DNA of 64,000 bases from Flectonema sp. DT1601 (Eukaryota; Euglenozoa; Diplonemea; Diplonemida; Diplonemidae), in the NCBI GenBank assembly GCA_964019425.1, contig OZ025786.1:992001-1056000 (forward strand), written 5' to 3'. Below the pieces are notes generated by a model. The model ran no database searches. It was not told the DNA's origin and worked only from the letters and a program-made list of their open reading frames with translations. Positions 30,246-39,960 of the stretch are shown piece by piece. Every line of letters starts with the position of its first letter. Within the stretch, counting starts at the first letter, position 1. The position numbers and the translations under genes are program-made.

Positions 30246-32813
30246 ATGAATAAAAAACACATGATACCTCCATGTGTGTTGATTATGGTTCTGTTGATAT
30301 TCTTTTTCTTTATTGACGTTGGTGAAGTAGTACCTCCGAAGAGAATACGAAGATGTTTAAATAATGATGCAACATTTCAACAACAAGAAATGATCTGGTC
30401 AATGGTCGACAACAACAACACTGGATCTGTAGCATCCCTCGTTAGGATGATAAATCAGATTAAAATGTATTCTGGAAAAGACTTACCTGCGATGCTTCTC
30501 GAAGTATTGGAAGACCCCATCTCACCTATTCACAAACATCAGTTGAAGTCATCTGGATGGAAATTCTGTACTGTACCCCGAGTTGGGAATAATAACTCAG
30601 ACATTTCTGAGCAGTTTGCCAGATTTCGACTTTGGGAAATGACTGAACTGAAAACAATTGTTTTTGTGTCGCCTTATTCTCACATCACAGCAGATGTATC
30701 TCCCTTATTGAAGAGACAACTTCCGAAGAATATAAAAATAGGAGCCAGTCGGTTATATGATCGACATCGGTGGAGTAATTCATTCTCGTCATCAGTGTTT
30801 ATCCTTCACCCGAGTATTCTAGATAGCATTGCGTTGTCACAGGCGTATCATTATTCAAAAGTGACTTATCAAAAATCACGTGGATTTGAATTAGTTTTAA
30901 ACAATCTGTGGAGTGGTAACGACGGTACAGCAACACCAAAATGGATTGAAATTGGGTTTGAGTATAGTGCGGATACCTCGGTGTTTAGAGTTGAACCTTT
31001 TTTTTGGAGATCAAGGCAGTATGATATTCGAATTATGGTTTTTAATCACGAATCACCGTGGGATTACAACAGTTGTAAAAAAACGAAAACTGAAAATTTA
31101 TGTCAATGGTGGGCTACAAACAAAAGTTCAAGAGATGTAGAAACATCAATCTATCACAAATTATGGAAGAGTCGATCAACGATGGATGAAACGACAACAG
31201 CAGAGCCTCTTGAGTACGATCCGTTGACAACTCCTGATCCCAGACCGTTATCATCACGACCTGACATTCTTAATGAAAGAACTTTAATAAACTCAGAAAC
31301 AACATTTATTAACACATCTGACAGAAGGATAAAACGAATTAAAAAAAGAATTGATGTGGTTTCTCCAAAGGTTTTTAAATGTGATGCAAACCCCGAAACC
31401 TATTGGAAGTTAGTCATAGGAATCCCATCAGTCGATAATCCTCGCAGTAGGAGGAATAGAGATGTCCAGCGAAGAACTTGGATGACATACTCAAATGTGT
31501 GGAATATTAATAAGAATGTTGATGCATCAGTCTTGGTTAAGTATGTTTTAGCATACCCACCACCATATTATGAACTCTCTCCTAATATCATATCAGAATC
31601 AAATATAACAAACGACATTGTGTATTTAAATTTACGTGAGGGTGAAAAACCAAAACGAGGAGAACCAACTTACGAAAGGAAAACATTATCAGTTCTGGTT
31701 GGTATGAGTAGAAAGACGTATGCATGGTTTTGCTTCGCAGCTGACACATATAAAACTGACTACATTATGAAAGGTGATGACGATGCTTTCTACAGAACGT
31801 TGATGATTGTTAATGAGCTGCAGTCTTACAGAATCCCGAGAGTTTACCACGGAAGAGGAATGATTTATCATGGTATCTTTAGAACTGGTGGTTTCACAAT
31901 AACTCTCAGCTATGATCTGGTTGATTGGATTAGAGACTCAAAATTAGTTGAAAAACACACCGACTTCGCATACGAAGACGTAATGGTTGGTCTTTGGTTC
32001 TACAGAGCAGGTGTGACTGCTGTGAATAATATTTCAGATTGCAGATGTCACGATTCACCAAAGTACCCAAGACCTGTTCAATGGTCAATTGAACAACCAA
32101 TAAAACAATCTTCAATGATTATTCATCATGTTCATAATATCAGTGAATGGAATTATCTCCTATCAACCTTTCCTGATCACAGAATCATTCCTCTTCAAGC
32201 AAAAACATACCTCACTCACCGAAACGGAATCTTTTGGCATGATAGGTACAGCTGTCCTGCTGAAAGACGTCGGTTAAATTGGACTTTTTTTGATGAAAAA
32301 GGTGAGCCTCGTTGGTGGAAATTTGTTGTAAAAACAAGCGAAATATCCGATTCTAATAAATATAAATTAAAAGTAAATAATCAAACTCGTTATTTAAAAC
32401 CTTCTGCGAGACTGTCCTCATCCGATCATACGAACATTGTGGATGGGGCGAGTGGTTATGAGGACGATGATCAAGCGGAGAGTGCCGATGAGGAATTAGT
32501 GACAAAAGATCCGAAAACTCCTTCGCCTGCAACAGGACCTCCTTCGTCTGCTACAAGACCTCCTCCGTCTGAAACAGGGCCTCCTCCGTCTGCTACAAAA
32601 CCACCTCCGTCTGTAACAGGGCCTCCTCCGTCTGCTACGAGACCTCCCCCGTCTGAAACAAGAGATCCTCTGTTTGCTACAAGACCTCCTTCGCCTGCAA
32701 CAAGAGCTCCACTTCCACCATACCAATACTTTAAAGAGATGAAAGACAAGGAGAAACGATATGGAAAACTCTGGTCAACTTCTGGTAAGAAGACACTCAA
32801 GAAAGGTGGCTGA
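30246..32813 (+). CDS. Type II membrane double glycosyltransferase: GT8-like domain plus GT31 (beta-1,3-type) domain
   Basis: An 855-aa protein, one exon. A signal anchor (PPCVLIMVLLIFFFFIDVG) at residues 8-26 places the enzyme in the Golgi or ER lumen. Residues about 100-290 resemble a glycogenin/GT8 fold: FRLWEMTELKTIVFV, NSFSSSVFILHPS and the late FNHESPWDY. The place of the DxD metal motif reads SPYSH, so this half is probably catalytically dead. Residues about 385-640 are a GT31 / UDP-Gal or UDP-GlcNAc transferase: NRDVQRRTWM, YIMKGDDDAFYR (DxD near residue 511), HGIFRTGGFTITLS and the acidic DFAYEDVMVGLW motif. This arrangement resembles the expanded beta-3-GT family of kinetoplastids. 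The C-terminus carries nine 7-aa repeats (SATRPPP type), then a basic end. Acceptor sugar is unknown. Confidence 0.8.
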   Translation: MNKKHMIPPCVLIMVLLIFFFFIDVGEVVPPKRIRRCLNNDATFQQQEMIWSMVDNNNTGSVASLVRMINQIKMYSGKDLPAMLLEVLEDPISPIHKHQLKSSGWKFCTVPRVGNNNSDISEQFARFRLWEMTELKTIVFVSPYSHITADVSPLLKRQLPKNIKIGASRLYDRHRWSNSFSSSVFILHPSILDSIALSQAYHYSKVTYQKSRGFELVLNNLWSGNDGTATPKWIEIGFEYSADTSVFRVEPFFWRSRQYDIRIMVFNHESPWDYNSCKKTKTENLCQWWATNKSSRDVETSIYHKLWKSRSTMDETTTAEPLEYDPLTTPDPRPLSSRPDILNERTLINSETTFINTSDRRIKRIKKRIDVVSPKVFKCDANPETYWKLVIGIPSVDNPRSRRNRDVQRRTWMTYSNVWNINKNVDASVLVKYVLAYPPPYYELSPNIISESNITNDIVYLNLREGEKPKRGEPTYERKTLSVLVGMSRKTYAWFCFAADTYKTDYIMKGDDDAFYRTLMIVNELQSYRIPRVYHGRGMIYHGIFRTGGFTITLSYDLVDWIRDSKLVEKHTDFAYEDVMVGLWFYRAGVTAVNNISDCRCHDSPKYPRPVQWSIEQPIKQSSMIIHHVHNISEWNYLLSTFPDHRIIPLQAKTYLTHRNGIFWHDRYSCPAERRRLNWTFFDEKGEPRWWKFVVKTSEISDSNKYKLKVNNQTRYLKPSARLSSSDHTNIVDGASGYEDDDQAESADEELVTKDPKTPSPATGPPSSATRPPPSETGPPPSATKPPPSVTGPPPSATRPPPSETRDPLFATRPPSPATRAPLPPYQYFKEMKDKEKRYGKLWSTSGKKTLKKGG
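32505..32718 (+). repeat. 21-bp minisatellite inside the glycosyltransferase gene
   Basis: About nine in-frame 21-bp units encode (S/P)(A/E/V)T(G/R/K)PPP. The units differ by base changes that mostly keep the Pro and Thr residues, so the array is maintained as protein. It forms a proline-rich, potentially O-glycosylated linker near the C-terminus. Confidence 0.85.
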
Positions 32814-33152
32814 TCACCGACCCGCTGGAGTTATTTAATTCCGCGTGCTCGCTTTAAATTATGGTCAAGAAAACTCTCAAATCACGAAAATGATTCCTAT
32901 TTGTGTTTCTTTCTTGATTTTATATTTATTTTTAATTACTTTGGAGTAATAAATTGTTCGGTCGCCGGGTCGATGTTTTATTACCATTTACACATATCCC
33001 TTCAAAATTAATTTACCCTTGCTTTTGCATTGTTTCTTTTGTTTAATTAAATTATTTATTTTATTGTTTGGTTAGTCTATCCATCTATTTCTACTACAAC
33101 TGGTTTATTGTTATTATTTCTCACACTTTTTTTTTTCCCCCCGTACAAACAG
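32814..33152. other. Spacer, no gene seen
   Basis: Short AT-rich spacer with TTTA/TTTG stretches. It ends in a run of T, then C, and GTACAAACAG (AG 33151-33152), the acceptor of the helicase gene. Confidence 0.6.
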
Positions 33153-33158
33153 TTCACC

Positions 33159-36100
33159 ATGGATCCTCCTGGTGTTATTCCTCAGGCGGGTAGTAAGTTT
33201 GGGGTTCAGGGCTTGAAAGGAGAAATAGACACCAGTGCTGTCGAAGATGTTTGTGATCTTCCAGGAGACACTCACGCTGCTGGATGGCAAACAAAATATG
33301 AACTGAGAATCCCACTTGAGGATAGTCCAATGTTGATGATGGATAAAATGTTAGCAAGTTATCCACCAACACAGCCACCAGCAGATGTTAAAATACCTGA
33401 AATCGCTCCTTTATCTGGTTACGTTCCTCCAACTAATTACACTCCGACAAGCTCTTCAATATTTATGCCGGCTAAACAGGCATCTCTAGAGATGAGACAA
33501 CAACTTCCAGTGTGGGGTCAAAAGAAAGACATCGTCGATACCATTAAACAAAGTCAAGTAACTGTGATCAGTGGAGTGTCTGGTTCTGGTAAGTCAACAT
33601 TAGTACCACTCTTAGCACTTGATATGGAAATCTTTTTTAAAAAAAGAATAATGCAAGTATCTGGAAACGCCTTAACAGCACACTCAACAGCACAGCAGGT
33701 CTGTTCCCATCTCGGAGTTGAAATAGGAGATGACATTGCTGGATATGCTGCGCCTTTAGATTATAAAATGAAGGCGTGTACTCAATTTCTATCTTGTACG
33801 GCAGACATGGCTCTCCGTTGTATGGTCGGTGATGCGAAACTATCAACTGTCGGATGTCTTATTATTGACGAGTGGGAATCCTGCACAGCAGAAGCTGAAA
33901 TCTTATTATTGTTGGCGAAGAAAATCGCTGCTGAGAATTCAAATTTTAAAATAATAGTCCTGTGCGACTCTCTCGGTGGATCTGAAGTTTCTAATTTGCT
34001 GTCACAGCAACACTCATCTACTGGACACGTCACTGTTGATTCATCATCTGTAATAAAACAGAATGTAGTTCAATGTTTTCTTGAGGATGCTATCTCTTAT
34101 TGTCATGACCCTTCTTCATATCCTCCAATTAGAGCTCCGAGTACTCTGAGTGCTCAAATGCAAGCACTCACTCCTACTAGTAATTGGAAACTTTGTGAAT
34201 GGGGAGGTAAAGACACCCTTAAGATGTTAAACTTAATCTTTGAACTCGTATTCAATTTCTTTAGAAGAAGAAAAGTTTTAGGAAAAGTTGTAATCTTTCT
34301 CCCTTCATGGGGTCACATTCAGTCTTGTGCTGATTACTTAACGAGAGGTAAGAACATAGCACCCATCATTCCTATTCATGAGAATTTAATACCAGAAATG
34401 GCCAACAGAGAACAATACCTTGAAACCTTATTCAGACCAGGTGGAGCTATCATATTAACGACGAAGAGATTAGCAGTCGATCTCCCAATCACTGATACGG
34501 AATTACTTATTGACTCTGGTCATAATATGAACATGCCTTATGATTATAGTTTAGGAATGCCGTGTGCCGATATCTTCCCAAATAGTAAACTTGATTTCAC
34601 AAGAAGACATAATTTAGTAAATAGATCAACGCTATCAGGTGTTGGATGTTTTCATTTGGTACCAAAACAATTATTGTCATCACTTAATGAAATCCCTTCT
34701 CCTCTAATTAGAAGTACTGATTTAAAAGAAGCAGTCCTCAGAGCGAGAGTAATCGACAGGTCATCAACTTCTGAAGAACTCTTTTCTCAAACTACAACAC
34801 CACCAAGTCCAGAAGCTGTTGCTCAAGCGATTGATGTTCTAAAGCAAAGTGCTTTTATAAATACCTTGAAATCGGTTGATGTACCATCACCATTGGGAAC
34901 CTTATGCTCGTACTTACCTGTCCCTTTGTCAATCGGAAAGATGTTATTTTATGCCCTGGCATGTCGCTGTTTAGATAGCATCCTAACTGTCGCAAGTGCT
35001 ATTTTAAGTCCTCCGATATTCGCAGTAAATCCAGATTCAGGTGGTGAAGCAGATCAGAATAAAGTAGCATACTCAAAGGGTTCTGAGTCTGACTTAGTAG
35101 CGACACTTAATGCATACTTAACAGTTAGTACTATCGATCCAGCTGAAAGAGATCATAAGGAAGCTGCATTTTGTCAGCAGGTGTACATGAATCAGGTTGC
35201 TATTCAATCTATTCGTAGACTTAGAGGTACTTTATTAGATCTTATGCAGGAAGTAAAGTTATTCGTTTCTCCTGACTGGGAAGATGCAAACAAAAGTATG
35301 GCTGACACAAATGTTATTAAAAGTTCAATAACCGCAGGGCTGTATCCGAATGTTGCACTTCACAGCGGAACAGCTGAAAATGCAACCTTGGCGATTCCTC
35401 AAAAGGTGAGTCAAGTTGAGGTTTGTTCTACGTTGTTAGTCCATCCGTCATCTGTCGCGAAGAGGAGAGCTAACCCTCTTCCTACGTATACAGTTTTCAC
35501 TGACATATTCTACATTACGAATGCTGATGGAACAAAAACTGCCTCTATTGTCAACGCTAACAACATTGACCCTCTAAGTATGCTTTTGTACTGTGGTGCT
35601 GGAGCTGTTAACTTAGCAACAGATGGTAGTAAAGGAAATTGTCGTGGTTGGTATGATATATCTCCTTGGGATCAATTTATTAAAAACGACGCTGTCAAAT
35701 ATTATGTTCAATTAGCTTTGAAGACTAGTTCGAGATCACAGTTAGCATTCACTCCGTGTCCATTTGTTCCTGAAGCTCATAGTGATGATACAAAGGTTGA
35801 GATTGTTCTTGATAAACGAGTAAAACTGTTGTCTAATAAATCATGTGCAAAACTTGCAGTTAAAGTACGTCAAGCTGTTGTGTCTATCACAGGTCAACGT
35901 GTTGCATCATTGAGTAATACACAGAATCAGGCTTCATCACCTGGGTTATTCCCTGAGAACTTGTCTCAGATTCTTGAGGTTCTCTTTAGAGAGAATGCTA
36001 ATCCTTGTAATACAGAGAATAAGCTCAGAATTGAGCATTGGTCTTCGAGGGAGTACAAAAGTGATTTGCAGCCGATTTTTAAATTTGAGGCTGAGAAGGT

Positions 36101-38088
36101 GCCGCAAATGCAGATGCAACCTCCGGGTCCGCCAGCTCATTCGCATCATCACCACCACCATCACCACCAACACCAGCATCACCATCACCACCACCACCAC
36201 CACCAACAACAACATCACCACCACCATCATCATCACCAGCATCACCACCACCACCACCATCACCATCACCATCATCAACAACACCAGTACCAGCAGCATC
36301 AGTTACCTCATGGGCATCATCATCACCACCATCATCACCAACACCAACACCACCACCACCATCCTCCTCCTCCTCAAGCTCCTCTACAGCAGCCATACCA
36401 ACCAGGAATTCCTTATGCCGGTCCACAACCTGGTCTCGCTGAACGTTCTCTTATTGACCATCTCGCAAACCTTGTGATGAAAGCAGGTTTGTGGATATTC
36501 TTTTTAGGAAAAAAGAAATACCTTTTCTCCTTCTTTTGCAATGCAAACAATTAACAAACAAAACAACGAAACAGGTTCACGTGATCCAGAAATTAAGCTC
36601 CGCGACCAGAATCAGGGAAAACCTCAATTTGACTTCTTGAAAGCAGATCATCCTTCCAACGGTATGAGAACACAACCTTGAATATACTGATGGGGTTGGG
36701 TGTTTTGATTATTGAAAATAAATTATTACAAAACTAATACACACACAGGTTATTATGAATGGAAGTTACAAGAACTTGCTTTTGAAGCAAAGAGAGCACC
36801 AATTCCAAGAGTGACCCCAGAGTCTATTGAAGCCGCAAGGACTGCTGATAGAGCTCGTTTCTTAGAGCAACAAGGTCATGCTCCTGATCACATGGGAGGT
36901 GGTGGATCTATTCAAGATCCTCGTTCTGCTCAACAATTTCTTCCAAGAAGTGAGATGGGTGGAGCTCCTGGTGGAATTCCTATGTCAGGTTTGACATCGC
37001 AGCCAACAATTCAACGAACTCGCAGAATCAGACGCGCTCGTACTCCTGAAAAAAAGATCAACTCGAATGAGGTTCCAAAACCACTTGATCCCGAAGTAAT
37101 CATCTGCATGACTTCAATGGACTTGTTGAATTTTGAAAAGTATGTCTTCTTTTTTAACTGGCATCTCACTGGTTGGTATTAGTTTTTTTATTTTCAACAC
37201 AAAATAATAAAAAATAACAGAACTCGTCTCCAAGCTGAATTAGAACTTCAAAGAGAAGGCACCCTTGGCGACAACACACCTGCGGGACCTCCCCCACCAA
37301 GATGTATGTTTTCTTCCCCCATTCTAGATTAAACCAAACAAACAACCAACCAACCAGTACTACCACAACGCCCTCCACCGATGCCAATCAGCGCCTCTGC
37401 TAATGAAGTTGTTGTAAAGCGTCCTTCTGTTCTTGTTGGTCCTATTCCAGCAAAGAGTGAAACAAAAGGATCTAACTTGCCACTTATTCTTGCAAAGGTT
37501 TGTTATTGTTTATTGTTTTATCACACACGACGAGGTTAAGTTAGAAAGAAATATAAAAAAATACACAATCAGGCTCTTGGTGAGACACTTGGTGTTCGTG
37601 TGGGACCAACTTTAATTGTGGGTCAGGAAGCCAGAATTGACGTCCCGAGTTACGGAATTGAGGAGAAAGCTTTACAGAAAGAGTTCTTCGTTTGTTTGGG
37701 TAAGAAAATTAAAATTCACAAAAACGATAAGATTCACTCAACGGAGACCTTTTTGGCTTCAAGACTTGACTCTCTACGTCAACGTGTTAACAGCGGGTAC
37801 AACTTAAAGAGAGAGCGTTCCGAAGAGAGAGAAGAACGAAGAGGAAAGGGTGCTGGCAGACGTGGAGGCAGAGGAAGATCTGGCTCACCAAGAAGACCTG
37901 AAGTCCCTGAAGCCGCTCCTATTCACCGCGCTCCTGCTACACCACCAGCTGAGTACAAGTGTTCTCGCTGTAGGGAATCAGGACATTGGGTCCGTGATTG
38001 TCCTGTCTTAAAGGATGCGGCTATCAAAGCTGACTTTGCGTCAAACAGCCCCGTCGATTCGACCGGAGTTGAAATAAAGCAAGAATAG
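33159..38088 (+). CDS. DExH-type RNA helicase fused to SURP and CCHC zinc-knuckle regions, six exons
   Basis: Exons 33159-36486, 36575-36661, 36749-37139, 37221-37303, 37358-37497, 37573-38088 join in one frame of 1514 aa; the start is 6 nt after the acceptor at 33152. Helicase core: motif I VSGSGKSTLVPL (near residue 145), motif II IIDEWESC in place of DEAH, FLPSWGHIQSC, ILTTKRLAVDLPITD, then an HA2/OB-like C-terminal region. Family members of this type (DHX9/DHX36/Prp groups) remodel RNA-protein complexes. A His-rich tract of over 70 residues follows (about 990-1075). Next comes a SURP module split by two introns: LIDHLANLVMKAG, FDFLKADHPSNG, YYEWKL. SURP modules bind SF1 and occur in splicing factors. 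The C-terminus has an Arg/Gly-rich stretch and one zinc knuckle CSRCRESGHWVRDC. Together these suggest a spliceosomal or mRNP factor. Whether the altered motifs II and III still hydrolyse ATP is open. Confidence 0.8.
36135..36370 (+). repeat. CAY triplet tract encoding poly-His/Gln
   Basis: Imperfect CAC/CAT repeats with CAA/CAG interruptions encode long runs of His broken by Gln inside the helicase gene. Because the repeat is open in several frames, spurious Thr-, Val- and Gly-rich frames appear on both strands here; none is a gene. Confidence 0.9.
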
Positions 38089-38719
38089 TATTTTTTAATA
38101 ATTATCTGAACTCGAGACTTCGGTAGTGTGTGAGCACCTTGTTGTTGCTCGGAAATAGTGTTTTTTTCTTCGAGAAACGTTGAAAGGAAAAAAAAAAAAA
38201 AAAAAAAAAGCATTGAACCGACTGACTGGAGTGTGTTTTTCCCCTCTTCTTTTTCATTCTCCTTTTTTAGTTTGTCATTTTTAAAGAAGAAAATAAAAAG
38301 AAAGGAAGACATTTCTTTGCTGGCTTTGTTTTCCTCACCTCAAATAAAAATAAGGTTTTTTTGTTTTTTAAACAAAGCGTTCTATACTATCAAGGTATCA
38401 AGTATTAGGTATACTTGAAAACGTGATTACAAAAAAAAAAAAAAAAAAAAGAGAACGAAAGTATAAAATGAAAAGGCAAATTGCCGAAAAAAATAAGAAA
38501 AAAAAAAGAATGAAAAGAAAAGAAGACAGGGGTGGTTATTAATTAGTGTTCCTGATCATGCTTAATTCAAGTAAGTTGAAATTCACAGTTGGAGGAAAAA
38601 AAAAAAAAAAAAAAAAATCAATTTGCATTTTTTTTTTAAACAACAGAGAGCACACATCACATATTTAGAAAGGTCTAGCAGGCATTACTACTACAAACTC
38701 AAAATCATTTTTTAATCAG
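38089..38719. other. Spacer, no gene seen
   Basis: 3'UTR and intergenic DNA with poly-A runs at about 38189-38209, 38430-38450 and 38597-38618. Frames here are Lys/Phe-rich artefacts. Two candidate acceptors precede the next gene: TTTTTTTAAACAACAG (AG 38645-38646) and CATTTTTTAATCAG (AG 38718-38719). Confidence 0.55.
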
Positions 38720-38741
38720 AAATATAACAAAAGAAAACAAC

Positions 38742-39212
38742 ATGCCAAAAGAAATACCCGGTAGAGGTGAGCTCGACTATGAAGGTTCTGGATTAGTAGC
38801 TTACGTGGCTTCTCACTTAGAGTCTTACGAAGACGCAATGGCATTGGAAACACGAGCGAATAAATTTATGGGAGGATTCCGTGTTTTCGAACAACAGCAG
38901 TTGAGAAAACTAAAACGGGCTAAGAGAATGCCTGATGAAGATGGTTGGCAGACTGTTGTTCCGAAGATGTTGAATGTTAACACTGCAACAACTGAATTAA
39001 GGAACGCTAACCACATCGATGACTATAATAAAAAACAAGAAATAAGTGGAAAGAAGGCAGCGGTATCTTCATCAGACGGTTTTAGCAGATTCGCAGAATC
39101 GAAGAAGAGCATGCAGCGACTTATTAAAATGAAGAAATCACTCATGAAGGCTCAGTCTAGAAAGAATTCGGTCAAAACAGCTGGATTGCGTAACTTTGCT
39201 GACAGGTGTTAG
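38742..39212 (+). CDS. RRP7-like ribosome biogenesis protein, 156 aa
   Basis: Single exon. The segment ETRANKFMGGFRVFEQQQLR followed by RMPDEDGWQTVV matches the diagnostic core of RRP7/RRP7A (a helix, then PDEDG(F/W)-V-V). The C-terminal GFSRFAESKKSMQRL...KKSLMKAQSRK resembles the RRP7 FYRFQxRExK helix that packs into the small-subunit processome (UtpC module). The N-terminal RNA-recognition-like domain of yeast and human RRP7 is absent, which makes the protein about half the usual length. The usual final RKFRP is not clear; the frame ends RNFADRC. It is expected to act in the nucleolus in 18S rRNA processing. The assignment is by motif memory. Confidence 0.6.
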   Translation: MPKEIPGRGELDYEGSGLVAYVASHLESYEDAMALETRANKFMGGFRVFEQQQLRKLKRAKRMPDEDGWQTVVPKMLNVNTATTELRNANHIDDYNKKQEISGKKAAVSSSDGFSRFAESKKSMQRLIKMKKSLMKAQSRKNSVKTAGLRNFADRC

Positions 39213-39929
39213 TAGTAATGAGAGTAATTATGTTTTGACGACAATATGTTACTCATCCTCCTCGTGAAGGACTATTACTTCGTATCACATAATCTTAATG
39301 GCGTTGTTTCGATAGAGTGCTTACGCAAAACAACAAGTACGTAAAGCTAACACCAGGAAGAACAGCTGATAATGGAGAGGGAGAATTCTGTTTTTGATAA
39401 CATGCTACTCATCCTCTTTGGGGAGTACTATTATTTGTCAGCAGACTGTTAGCGGTCCACTTCATTATTAATAAGCTCTCATCCGACTTGAATGTTTACA
39501 CAGAAACTTCAACAAATCTTAATGAGTAAATGTGTTGAGAATAGTACACTCTTCTCTCTCTCTGTTAAGGAACTCTTTGAGTTAAGAAATACCTCAACAA
39601 ATCTGATTGGTACTCACAATTATTACATTGGAGTTGTATAGGATGGCTTCTCGTACTCGATGTTATTAATAGGGGGGTACACTTTGGATAGATTAGGTGG
39701 AGTGCAGTGTTGCTCAATAGATTACATGGTTGAGTGACTCTTTTGATTTGAGTTAAAGAGTTCGGAAATAAAAGAAAAAAAAAAGTAAAAAAAAAAAAAA
39801 AAAAAAACAACTATTTACGTCATTATCATTCGGGTTCGTTTATTCTCATCATTTCAGTTCGTATTTTTCTTTTGAATTTATAATCGTTTTTGTTTATTTT
39901 GTTACATTATTTTTTTTTTCATAAAGTAG
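39213..39929. other. Spacer, no gene seen
   Basis: A similar sequence word, GATAACATGCTACTCATCCTC / ATATGTTACTCATCCTCCTC with GGA(C/G)TA(C)TATTACTT/TTATTTG, appears near 39245 and 39397, so there may be an old internal duplication. A poly-A run lies at 39787-39808. It ends with TTTTTTTCATAAAGTAG (AG 39928-39929), the acceptor of the channel gene. Confidence 0.5.
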
Positions 39930-39960
39930 GGGTCACCACCACCCTGACTAATAAATAAAA

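Noticed and set aside
32471-32800. Gly/Arg-rich minus-strand frames at the end of the glycosyltransferase
   Set aside because: Shadows of the 21-bp repeat.
35946-36477. Thr-, Val- and Gly-rich frames on both strands opposite the His tract
   Set aside because: They are frame shadows of the CAY repeat.
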